A stretch of DNA of 36,151 bases, from assembly GCA_021286935.1 (NCBI GenBank), contig JAJTBI010000022.1, forward strand, positions 1-36,151. Reading direction: 5' to 3'. This DNA comes from Geobacteraceae bacterium. GTDB lineage: Bacteria; Desulfobacterota; Desulfuromonadia; Geobacterales; Pseudopelobacteraceae. A program made the translations under genes and the position numbers. Shown here one piece after another: positions 14,165-21,078 of the stretch. A model generated the notes under the pieces. That model was not told where the DNA came from. It saw only the letters and a program-made list of their open reading frames with translations, and did not search any database. Each line of letters starts with the position of its first letter. Position 1 is the stretch's first letter.

Positions 14165-17077
14165 CTACCAGGACTTTTTACCCGGCTTACGATGAATATC
14201 CACCGTGGTCATTAACCCTTCCGGCGTAAACGTCAGCCGGGCATTGACCCGATCCAGTGAGTTGATCAGCCGCATGGTGGGTGAGCTCTGATCACTAAAG
14301 GCTGGCTGTTTGGGATTGTGCCGGTTGCCGTGGACTGAACAGACAACCGCGCCGGTGGCTTCATCCACGCTGTAGGTACCACCTGACGGACAGTAGGGCT
14401 GATAGCCGCGCAGCGCCTCTGCGGTGGAACCAAAACCGGCTGACGGCACCCCCAGGTTACGCATCAGGATTGCAGCCAGGGGAAGGTTTTTCTGGCAGGC
14501 ATGGCGGATATCTTCCTGATAACTGATACTGGAGGCCTCTTCCAACTGCTTGAAGGCAGAGCGATAGACTGACAGCTCCATATTCCCCTCATGTTTTACC
14601 ACCTTCTTGGCCGCACCCTTGGCCGAGGCATCCAGCAGATCGGTCACGATATCCCGCCGGGAGGCGATCACCAGCCGGTCATCCACCACAGCGGCATAGA
14701 GACGCAGCTTGACCACAAACAGGGTAAAGTTGGCCACATAGACCGGCTTGCCACGATGGGTTTCCAGGGTATAGGTCTCCAGAGAAAGCTCATCACGACC
14801 GGAGTTTTTAGGGCCAATGGAGCGGAACAACTCTGGAATGGATCTTTCAGCTTTTTTTGGGTCATTGACTTTTACCGTCAGATAGGTCGGCAGGTTGATG
14901 GCCGAGGCCAGATACCCGATCACCAGCGGCTCTAGTGATGAAGAACGCCCGACCTCCCGTCCCAACAGACCTGCAGCGCTACCATCGGCGCTAAAGAGGA
15001 TCTGGCCGTCACACAGGTTGATGGCAACTTCATTCCCCAGCCAGTCTAGCTTCAGGTTGTTCCGGTAGACCCTCTTATCACCCAGCACACTTTTTTCAAG
15101 CCAATCCTGCGCCATATGACCACGCAGGGAAAGCACGGTACGGGGCAGCACGGCACTGTCGGTCACCAGACCAGGAGTCCGACCAGAGAAGGCGGCCAGG
15201 CCGTCATACCAGGAGTTCTCAATCATCGGCAGAATACAGGTCTGGATACGGATATTCTGGCCCAGCTTGACCCGAATACCGATCGGATCAAAGAACTGAG
15301 TCCAGTAGCGGTTATAGTTTGCAACAAAATCCTTGTACTGCGACGCTTCAGCAGGGGTGACCGTCGTAAGTTTCAGCTCATTCAACGGCGTTAGCTTTCC
15401 GGGGCGGTTATGCACCGGGCAGTAGACCTCACCCTGCTTGTCGATTGCATAGGCGCCATGCTCCGGGCAGACCGGCGGATTTTTCCCCAGGTAACCACCG
15501 GCCACCAGTTCATCCATGGTGGGCTCGCGCCGTTTTTCGGTCTTGAACCAGAGCCGGGCATTGGCGATCAGTCCCATGTTGGCACTGCAACGCATCCGGC
15601 GGGCTTCAGCAATCTTCCAACGTGGCCCAACCAGATTGCGGATATGGGAGTCAGAGAGGTAGATAAAGATATCTTCCTCCTTGGCATCCTGCGGAAAGAT
15701 AGTACGCATGTAGCGGAAGTCGTCGGCCTGGGCCAGGGCTGGCTGTTGCTTTGCTTCCACTGCCAGTACCCGCTCCAAGGCTGCCTTGCTGGTTGAAACC
15801 ACCCCCAGGTTGCCCACAATCACCATATAGGATGAGACCCGCAGGTCTGGTGCTACTGCCGCCATGCCCCGCTTACCAGCTACAACAAATTCAGAGCGCA
15901 CAGCACCACGAGTCTTGGCTGCTTCGGAATAATGCTTCTCTATCTGCTTGCGAAAACGTGTTGCATCTTTGAGGGTAAAGAGGACTGTAATAGCCGTCCC
16001 CTCCTTCAAGAAAGGATCACTGCCGGTGATGGCCATATCTGCCACCACCCGATCACCGAACATCCTGGTCAGCATGCTGTTTTCAAGGCAGAGTTGCTTA
16101 CTGACCTTTTCTCGCACCTTGAAATCCTGGGCACTGCTTTCCACCTGACGCAGCAGGTTACCGCCCCATTCATCCATCAGGTCGGCCAGCTCGATCTGTT
16201 TGTTGATGTTGGCGAAGAACACGGCATACTGATCATCAGGGATGTACGACGCCAGCAGAGGCAGCGCGGGAGTTCTCCCCTTTAACATTTCCTTGAAGGG
16301 ATGGGATTTGATCTGCGGACCTTGCAGGGTTGAAAGGGGGACATTTTCAACAACTTTGACCGCTGCTTTGTCCGTTGTTGCACGTCGGGGAGTTGTATTC
16401 AGCAGTTCCAGTTGCAGCGTTTCCTGAATGGCGGCAGCACCGGTAAAGACGCTGTACAGGTCAGGGGTTTCACGACGGGAGCGGCTTCTGCTGCCTAGAT
16501 AGCGGGTTTCAAGACCGTAGCGGGGGGCAACCGCCAGATTCCAGTACTGGGTGTATGGGTCTTCACCATTGGGGTCCGATGCCCAGAGTGACCACTGATA
16601 CTGCTTGGCCCATTCAGTACGGATGGTGGCATCTGCAGTAACATCACCGCCAGGCAGGGTAAAGGCCAGCCGTAGCAGGTCACCCTTGGTGTTGCGGCTG
16701 CGGATAGCAAGGCGAGCCGGGCCAGGCTTCAGGTAACGGCCGGTAACCGTAATCAGTTCTTCCGCTTGCTCAACCTGCACCTGTTCTGCTTTATCATCAT
16801 CTGTATGGGTATGTTTTCCGTTTTTGGGTGGCACCTGGGTGACGGTTACCAGAAAGAGATCCCCCTCCTCAACCTTGGGAGTAAGCAGCAAGCGCTCTTT
16901 TGAGTTCCTCTTGGGCAGCTTTGCCACAATCCTGAAGTAACCGTCTTCGCCACTCTTATAGACCTCCGGCACTACGGTAACAGCGGGCGTTTCACTGATT
17001 TTGACCGCTGCAACGGCCCCCAGGGCTGCGATAACCAACAACGCAGCCATCAACGGCACAAACAGACGTCGAGACAT
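14165..17077 (-). CDS. Large exported or membrane-anchored protein with two Cys/His motifs, unknown function
   Basis: A 970-residue protein I do not recognise by name. It starts with a signal peptide or anchor (MSRRLFVPLMAALLVIAALG), so the bulk should be periplasmic. The first 150 residues look like beta-rich Ig-like sequence. The rest contains repeated alpha/beta segments with phrases such as MVIVGNLGVVSTSKAALERVLAVE and RLVIASRRDIVTDLLDAS, suggesting two similar halves. Each half ends with a Cys motif: CPEHGAYAIDKQGEVYCPVH (Cys537-Cys553) and CPSGGTYSVDEATG-x3-CSVHG (Cys896-Cys913). The start follows AAAGGAG. No coupled neighbour; a terminator-bounded single gene. Confidence 0.75.
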   Translation of the reverse strand: MSRRLFVPLMAALLVIAALGAVAAVKISETPAVTVVPEVYKSGEDGYFRIVAKLPKRNSKERLLLTPKVEEGDLFLVTVTQVPPKNGKHTHTDDDKAEQVQVEQAEELITVTGRYLKPGPARLAIRSRNTKGDLLRLAFTLPGGDVTADATIRTEWAKQYQWSLWASDPNGEDPYTQYWNLAVAPRYGLETRYLGSRSRSRRETPDLYSVFTGAAAIQETLQLELLNTTPRRATTDKAAVKVVENVPLSTLQGPQIKSHPFKEMLKGRTPALPLLASYIPDDQYAVFFANINKQIELADLMDEWGGNLLRQVESSAQDFKVREKVSKQLCLENSMLTRMFGDRVVADMAITGSDPFLKEGTAITVLFTLKDATRFRKQIEKHYSEAAKTRGAVRSEFVVAGKRGMAAVAPDLRVSSYMVIVGNLGVVSTSKAALERVLAVEAKQQPALAQADDFRYMRTIFPQDAKEEDIFIYLSDSHIRNLVGPRWKIAEARRMRCSANMGLIANARLWFKTEKRREPTMDELVAGGYLGKNPPVCPEHGAYAIDKQGEVYCPVHNRPGKLTPLNELKLTTVTPAEASQYKDFVANYNRYWTQFFDPIGIRVKLGQNIRIQTCILPMIENSWYDGLAAFSGRTPGLVTDSAVLPRTVLSLRGHMAQDWLEKSVLGDKRVYRNNLKLDWLGNEVAINLCDGQILFSADGSAAGLLGREVGRSSSLEPLVIGYLASAINLPTYLTVKVNDPKKAERSIPELFRSIGPKNSGRDELSLETYTLETHRGKPVYVANFTLFVVKLRLYAAVVDDRLVIASRRDIVTDLLDASAKGAAKKVVKHEGNMELSVYRSAFKQLEEASSISYQEDIRHACQKNLPLAAILMRNLGVPSAGFGSTAEALRGYQPYCPSGGTYSVDEATGAVVCSVHGNRHNPKQPAFSDQSSPTMRLINSLDRVNARLTFTPEGLMTTVDIHRKPGKKSW

Positions 17078-17289
17078 ACAAACTCCTTTCTTCCACAGAT
17101 CAGATCCAAACTCCTGCAGTCAAAGTTGCACGACGCAGGCCAAAGCAGCTCACCACAAAAAAACATATAATTCCAACCGGTTCAGAGCGAACACAGAAAA
17201 TATGACCCCAAAACATCCAGCACAAGATGTATATCTGCCGGACATTACGCGTACAGCTGACAGCATGAAATTTTCTTCCAATTTTTTTC

Positions 17290-17328
17290 AGACAAAACAA
17301 ATGGGCCACCTCACAAGAGGTGACCCAT
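17290..17328 (-). terminator. Rho-independent terminator after the DUF3467-like gene
   Basis: On the minus strand a 12-base-pair stem (ATGGGTCACCTC with GAGGTGGCCCAT, one G-U pair) has a TTGT loop and is followed by TTGTTTTG. It lies about 40 bases after the stop at 17370. Confidence 0.75.
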
Positions 17329-17369
17329 TGCATTACTCAGCATTTAGAGCTGTCAACATGCCGGCTTTT

Positions 17370-17756
17370 TCAGCCTTCCTGTGCAGCCTCTGCAGCGCCG
17401 CCTTCCATGAACTCCTGCTGCGCCTTCATAATTGCCTGCATCTGCCCCAACTGCTCACCCAACCAGGCATGCACCATGGCAGCGGTCTGGAAATTCATGG
17501 TAATACCGGTTTCAATAAAACGGACCATGGTACCGTTCAGGTTCTTGGGGTCAGAGTCAACCAATGCACCGATGCCGCCTTCAGGGCTGATCTCATGGGT
17601 CAGCTCTTTTGGCAGCGCCGGACGCTCCTGATAAAAATGGGCAACCAGCTCACCACGGGGCGTAAAGCCCCCCTGTACACCGTTGGCGTAGACCGGGTTG
17701 TAATTGTAGTTGTAGATGTAGTTAAAATTGATCTCTGGCTTACGCTGGTGACTCAT
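17370..17756 (-). CDS. DUF3467-like protein
   Basis: A 128-residue cytoplasmic protein. After an Asn/Tyr-rich start (EINFNYIYNYNYNPVYANGV) it has a TPRGELVAHFYQERPALPKE strand segment and VRFIETGITMNFQTAAMVHAWLGEQLGQMQ, a pattern like DUF3467 proteins, whose function is unknown. The C-terminus is a helix rich in Gln, Glu and Ala. ATG at 17756 is chosen because AGGAAGGAA precedes it; an upstream in-frame start would add unrelated sequence across a hairpin. It has its own promoter-like site and terminator. Confidence 0.7.
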   Translation of the reverse strand: MSHQRKPEINFNYIYNYNYNPVYANGVQGGFTPRGELVAHFYQERPALPKELTHEISPEGGIGALVDSDPKNLNGTMVRFIETGITMNFQTAAMVHAWLGEQLGQMQAIMKAQQEFMEGGAAEAAQEG

Positions 17757-17800
17757 GTTAATTCCTTCCTCATGACGTGAATGTGCAACAAAGCCCTGAT

Positions 17801-17830
17801 TGTATAGCATGTTTTGGGACGATCTGACAA
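17801..17830 (-). promoter_or_regulatory. Likely promoter of the DUF3467-like gene
   Basis: On the minus strand TTGTCA and TATACA are separated by 18 bases, about 45 bases before the start at 17756. It begins just downstream of the strong hairpin at 17842-17880. Confidence 0.45.
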
Positions 17831-17841
17831 GCGGAAGAAAC

Positions 17842-17880
17842 GACAGGAAAGGCCCGGTCATAAACCGGGCCTTTCCTGTC
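17842..17880 (-). terminator. Strong hairpin ending the tandem small-peptide transcript
   Basis: A perfect 16-base-pair stem (GACAGGAAAGGCCCGG and its complement) with a 7-base loop, 27 bases after the stop of the second small membrane peptide. The following minus-strand sequence GTTTCTTCC is only partly T-rich, so termination may be helped by other factors. Confidence 0.7.
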
Positions 17881-17906
17881 TCAAGACCAACCGAGATGTT
17901 TTCTTC

Positions 17907-18053
17907 TTAACCGATCAGGCGACTCCCAATGTTGCTGAGGGCTGGCCAGGCGATGTTCAGTGCGGCTCCGGCGGCAAACATACCGAAGACCACCAGGGTT
18001 CTGCCGATATATTTACGGTCATTCAGATCAGAGTAACTAACTTTTGCTTTCAT
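17907..18053 (-). CDS. Small single-span membrane peptide, copy 2
   Basis: A 48-residue product: MKAKVSYSDLNDRKYIGRT, then a hydrophobic Gly/Ala-rich helix about 19-38 and a short tail ending SRLIG. ATG follows GGAGGATACCGCC, a near-ideal ribosome site. It lies 38 bases after a second peptide of the same design that also begins MKAK and has YS near residue 7, so the two look like diverged duplicates. I know no family for them. Strong ribosome sites, a shared promoter and a strong terminator argue these are real genes. Roles such as membrane micro-subunits, stress peptides or bacteriocin-like peptides are only possibilities. Confidence 0.65.
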   Translation of the reverse strand: MKAKVSYSDLNDRKYIGRTLVVFGMFAAGAALNIAWPALSNIGSRLIG

Positions 18054-18091
18054 GGCGGTATCCTCCGGTATAGTTTTTTAAGTAGCGTTGC

Positions 18092-18244
18092 TTAGTTGAA
18101 CAGACTGACAATACCACTGAGAGCGCCTGCTGCTGACCAGGTAATGAAACCGCCCAGGAAAAGAACTGCACCAGCGAAAATTGCCAAGCTGCCTTTTGCG
18201 GTGGTTTCTGCCAACAGGACCGAGTAATTAGTTTTTGCTTTCAT
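18092..18244 (-). CDS. Small single-span membrane peptide, copy 1
   Basis: A 50-residue product beginning MKAKTNYSVLLAETTAKGS, with a hydrophobic, Gly-rich helix at about 19-48 (IFAGAVLFLGGFITW, then GALSGIVSLF). ATG at 18244 follows AAAGGAGGATGTC, very close to an ideal Shine-Dalgarno; the longer in-frame reading to 18358 crosses the promoter and is rejected. It is first in a two-gene unit with the 48-residue peptide. A perfect 14-base palindrome, CCGGAAGCTTCCGG (18287-18300), lies in the leader. Function unknown. Confidence 0.65.
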   Translation of the reverse strand: MKAKTNYSVLLAETTAKGSLAIFAGAVLFLGGFITWSAAGALSGIVSLFN

Positions 18245-18323
18245 GACATCCTCCTTTGGTTTTTTGAACCGTTTGTAGTGAGTGAGCCGGAAGCTTCCGG
18301 GTGTGTTGCTTTTGATTTTACTA

Positions 18324-18340
18324 TTACAAGCCCCGTGCCA
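18324..18340 (-). promoter_or_regulatory. Sigma-54-type promoter for the tandem small peptides
   Basis: Minus-strand TGGCAC-GGGGC-TTGTA matches the -24/-12 consensus (TGGCAC-N5-TTGCA/T) except for T in place of C at -12. The GG and the -12 G keep the required 10-base spacing. Transcription would begin near 18315, leaving a leader of about 70 bases with a 14-base palindrome before the first ATG. No equally good sigma-70 site was seen here. Confidence 0.6.
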
Positions 18341-18453
18341 AAAGCAGGATAACCACAAACAATTTTACACAAAACAAGTAATAACGAATAGTTAAGCGCA
18401 ACCAACCTCTACTGCGTCGTACTTCCAACAAACAAATCAGCAGCCCGAAGCAA

Positions 18454-18469
18454 TGTTGCACATGCAACA
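18454..18469. promoter_or_regulatory. Palindromic regulator site 1 (TGTTGCA-N2-TGCAACA)
   Basis: TGTTGCACATGCAACA is a 7-base inverted repeat with a 2-base centre. It also fits the TGT-N10-ACA form of NifA-type enhancers. Its centre is about 147 bases upstream of the predicted sigma-54 start and about 190 bases upstream of the sigma-70-type -35 of the comEA-like gene. A lone half-site TGCAACA follows at 18489-18495. Confidence 0.5.
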
Positions 18470-18522
18470 GCAACACCAGACAACAATATGCAACACGCCC
18501 TCCTGACTGACATCATCACATA

Positions 18523-18553
18523 TGTTGCAATGCAACACTGCTGCATTGCAACA
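18523..18553. promoter_or_regulatory. Tandem palindromic regulator sites 2 and 3
   Basis: TGTTGCA-A-TGCAACA (18523-18537) and TGCTGCA-T-TGCAACA (18539-18553) are two inverted repeats with centres 16 bases apart. They share the TGTTGCA arm of site 1. They lie in the 474-base gene-free gap between the small peptides and the comEA-like gene, a gap otherwise notable for a top strand rich in A and C. Sites at about 215 and 231 bases from the sigma-54 start could serve as enhancers; a repressor role for the plus-strand gene is also possible. Confidence 0.5.
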
Positions 18554-18650
18554 AGCGACCCCAATGCACAACACCGACACCAAAGACACCACACCACCAA
18601 TTAACACGGCAAAACGCCAGAATAACAACAACTCCAGGACCAAAATCACA

Positions 18651-18680
18651 TTGACATCGGCTGGATACGACTGCTACAAC
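18651..18680 (+). promoter_or_regulatory. Likely promoter of the ComEA-like gene
   Basis: TTGACA and TACAAC with 18 bases between them, ending 38 bases before the ATG at 18719. The -35 is perfect and the -10 fair. Confidence 0.5.
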
Positions 18681-18718
18681 CGGCAGCAGAAGATCCCTAC
18701 GCCAAGGAGGAATACTAC

Positions 18719-19111
18719 ATGAAAACACTCTGGATCAAGACTATCACCACCATTGTCGCACTGACCCTTTCTGCTGCTCTCAGCTTTGCAGCTGAACCGG
18801 CAAAGAAGACAACCCCTGCGGCAAAACCTGAAGCAACCAAGCCAGCAGACACCAAAAAACCTGCCGCCAAACAGGAACTGGTGGATATCAACAGCGCCAG
18901 CGATGCAGAGTTGAAGGCGATACCCGGCCTTGGCGACGCCTACATAGCCAAGATCGTAGTCAACCGCCCCTACGCCAACAAGACCCAGCTGGTATCTAAA
19001 AAAGTGCTGCCTGAATCGGTCTACGAAAAAATCAAAGACAAGATCATTGCCAAGCAAGCCAAGAAGGATGACAAAAAGACTGCCACAAAACCTGAACCCA
19101 AAAAGAAATAA
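18719..19111 (+). CDS. Exported ComEA-like helix-hairpin-helix protein
   Basis: A 130-residue protein with a signal peptide (cleavage near SFA-AEPAK), a Lys/Pro/Ala-rich linker to about residue 52, and a helix-hairpin-helix domain (LVDINSASDAELKAIPGLGD, then AYIAKIVVNRPY) as in the DNA-binding domain of ComEA. It ends with a Lys-rich tail. ComEA-type proteins bind double-stranded DNA in the periplasm during uptake, but short homologues are common in bacteria not known to be competent. No other competence gene is nearby. ATG follows AAGGAGG. Domain call is firm; role in DNA uptake is inference. Confidence 0.85.
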   Translation: MKTLWIKTITTIVALTLSAALSFAAEPAKKTTPAAKPEATKPADTKKPAAKQELVDINSASDAELKAIPGLGDAYIAKIVVNRPYANKTQLVSKKVLPESVYEKIKDKIIAKQAKKDDKKTATKPEPKKK

Positions 19112-19127
19112 CACGCACCAAAACGAA

Positions 19128-19155
19128 CAAAGGGCAGCCGAATGGCTGCCCTTTG
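19128..19155. terminator. Bidirectional terminator between convergent genes
   Basis: A 12-base-pair perfect stem (CAAAGGGCAGCC with GGCTGCCCTTTG) with a 4-base loop, between the ComEA-like gene and the convergent exported-protein gene. Only short T runs follow, on either strand. Confidence 0.65.
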
Positions 19156-19179
19156 CAACAACATCAGACCCAACTGAAA

Positions 19180-19512
19180 CTACTTCAAGTGTACCGTCAC
19201 CGATGCCCGCTCCTTACCTTCCGGAATATTAGGATATACCGTATAGCTGCCGGGCTTCAGGGTTTTGCCGATCAACTCGGAAGGAGCGCCACACAGGGGC
19301 TGTTCTGCTGGAGACTGGATACACAACCCTTCCTTGCCCCCTTCAATACGATCAACTTTGGCTGACTTGGCAAGCTTAACCGTTGCACTGATAATCTGGG
19401 CGTCACGCCCCGGCGCACCTTTTATCTGGGTACCCTTCAGCTCTGCCGCCCCACACCATACTGCACTCAACACAATCATCGCGCCTGCCAGACCTGCAAT
19501 CCTTTTTTTCAT
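19180..19512 (-). CDS. Small exported protein of unknown function
   Basis: A 110-residue protein with a signal peptide (MKKRIAGLAGAMIVLSAVWCGAA). The mature part is about 87 residues, beta-rich, with two Cys (GLCIQSPAEQPLC) that may pair, and ends GSYTVYPNIPEGKERASVTVHLK. Cys at the signal end is preceded by Trp, which does not fit a lipobox. ATG follows GGGGGTGAG. It is a single gene, convergent with the ComEA-like gene and divergent from hpnJ. I do not recognise a family. Confidence 0.65.
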   Translation of the reverse strand: MKKRIAGLAGAMIVLSAVWCGAAELKGTQIKGAPGRDAQIISATVKLAKSAKVDRIEGGKEGLCIQSPAEQPLCGAPSELIGKTLKPGSYTVYPNIPEGKERASVTVHLK

Positions 19513-19586
19513 GTCTCACCCCCGGTTATGAATACTTTTCGCCATGATGCTACAGCACTCCAAAAAGTCAAGAGCGGTGATCTGAC

Positions 19587-19615
19587 TTGACTTTTTAATA
19601 CTATGCACCTATTCT
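19587..19615 (+). promoter_or_regulatory. Promoter of the hpnJ operon
   Basis: TTGACT and TATTCT with a 17-base spacer, 33 bases before the hpnJ ATG. A good sigma-70-type site, divergent from the small exported-protein gene. Confidence 0.6.
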
Positions 19616-19647
19616 ATCTCACTTTTAGTAACCGTCAAGGAGTTGTA

Positions 19648-21078
19648 ATGAAACCGCTTTTTCTTAACCCTCCTACCTTTGAGGATTTTGATGGTGGCGC
19701 TGGCGCCCGTTATCAGGCATCCCGCGAGGTCACCTCATTCTGGTATCCCACCTGGCTCTGCTTCCCGGCCGGCATGATTGAAGGCAGCCGCGTGGTGGAT
19801 GCCCCGGTACAAAAGTTTACCCTGGAAGACTGCCTGACCATTGCCAAAGGGTTTGATATGGTGGTGATGTACACCTCCACCCCCACCCTGGCGATTGACA
19901 TCGAAACCGCCCGCAGGATCAAAGAGGTCAAGCCTGATATCGTCACCGTCCTGACCGGCCCCCATGTCTCGATCCTGCCTGAAGAGTCGTTGAAGGCCGG
20001 TAACGGCATCATTGACATTGTCTGTCGCGGCGAGTTCGACTATTCCACCAAAGAGCTGTGCGAAGGGCGTGACTGGTCAACCGTGGACGGCATCAGCTTT
20101 ATCAAGGACGGCAAGACCATCCATACCCCGGATCGCCCCCTGATTGAAGATCTGGACGCCCTGCCGTTTGTGGCGCCGATCTACAAACGGGACCTGCCGA
20201 TCTCTGAATATGTGATCCCCCACTTTAAGAATCCCTATGTCTCGATCTACTCCAGCCGTGGCTGCCCCTCCAAGTGCATCTACTGTCTCTGGCCGCAGAC
20301 CTTCTCCGGCCGCCAGATGCGCCTGCGCTCACCGCAGAACGTCTATGAAGAGGTGAAGTGGATTGTGGACAACATCCCGGAGATGCGTGAACTCTCCTTT
20401 GATGATGATACCTTCACTGCCAGCCGGGAACATGCCCGCAATGTGGCCAACCTTCTCAAGCCGCTGGGGATCTCCTGGACCATCAACGCCCGGGCCAACT
20501 GCGATTACGAGACCCTCAAGGTTATGCGCGAAGCGGGCCTGCGCCACGTGGTGGTGGGCTATGAGAGCGGCAATGAGCAGATCCTGAAGAACATAAAAAA
20601 GGGTGTCACCAAAGAACAGGCGATCCAGTTTACCAAGGATTGCAAGAAGCTGGGGCTCTCCATCCACGGCGCCTTTATCATGGGCCTGCCCGGTGAGACC
20701 AAAGAGACCATCCAGGAAACCATCAACTATGCCAAACAGCTGGACCTGAACTCGATTCAGGCCTCGCTGGCCTCCCCCTACCCCGGCACCGAGTTTTACA
20801 CCCTGGCCAAGGAGCAGGGCTGGATCGCCTCCGATGACTTCATCGACAACACCGGCCACCAGAAGTGCGTGATCAACTACCCTAACCTGACCAACGCCGA
20901 GATCTTCAACTCGGTGGAGGAATTTTACGACAAGTTCTATTTCCGCCCCAAGTACATCCTGCGCAGCATCGGCAAGATGATTGTGGATGGCGAGGAACGC
21001 CGCAAGCTGCTTAAAGAAGGCAAGCAGTACCTAGCCTATATGCAGAAACGGAAACAAGGTCAATCTTGCGAAAGCTGA
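19648..21078 (+). CDS. hpnJ: Hopanoid biosynthesis radical SAM protein HpnJ
   Basis: A 476-residue radical SAM protein. Its N-terminal part resembles a B12-binding domain; the cluster motif is SRGCPSKCIYCLWP with Cys206, Cys210 and Cys213. Then come ELSFDDDTFTAS and the GYESGNEQILKNIKKG and GLPGETKETI segments typical of HpnJ. In Burkholderia genetics HpnJ is needed for the cyclitol-ether head group of bacteriohopanetetrol, after HpnI adds the sugar and HpnK deacetylates it. ATG at 19648 follows AAGGAG; an earlier in-frame ATG at 19603 lies inside the promoter. It overlaps hpnK by 13 bases. The squalene-hopene cyclase and other hpn genes are not in the window. Confidence 0.92.
   Translation: MKPLFLNPPTFEDFDGGAGARYQASREVTSFWYPTWLCFPAGMIEGSRVVDAPVQKFTLEDCLTIAKGFDMVVMYTSTPTLAIDIETARRIKEVKPDIVTVLTGPHVSILPEESLKAGNGIIDIVCRGEFDYSTKELCEGRDWSTVDGISFIKDGKTIHTPDRPLIEDLDALPFVAPIYKRDLPISEYVIPHFKNPYVSIYSSRGCPSKCIYCLWPQTFSGRQMRLRSPQNVYEEVKWIVDNIPEMRELSFDDDTFTASREHARNVANLLKPLGISWTINARANCDYETLKVMREAGLRHVVVGYESGNEQILKNIKKGVTKEQAIQFTKDCKKLGLSIHGAFIMGLPGETKETIQETINYAKQLDLNSIQASLASPYPGTEFYTLAKEQGWIASDDFIDNTGHQKCVINYPNLTNAEIFNSVEEFYDKFYFRPKYILRSIGKMIVDGEERRKLLKEGKQYLAYMQKRKQGQSCES

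Noticed and set aside
18454..18553. CRISPR-like short repeats
   Set aside because: The units are palindromic, 15-16 bases long, irregularly spaced and too few; no cas genes nearby.
18437..18649. 70-codon minus-strand frame rich in Cys and Val
   Set aside because: It spans the palindromes and the A/C-skewed region; there is no ribosome site, and the Cys come from complement of repeated GCAACA.
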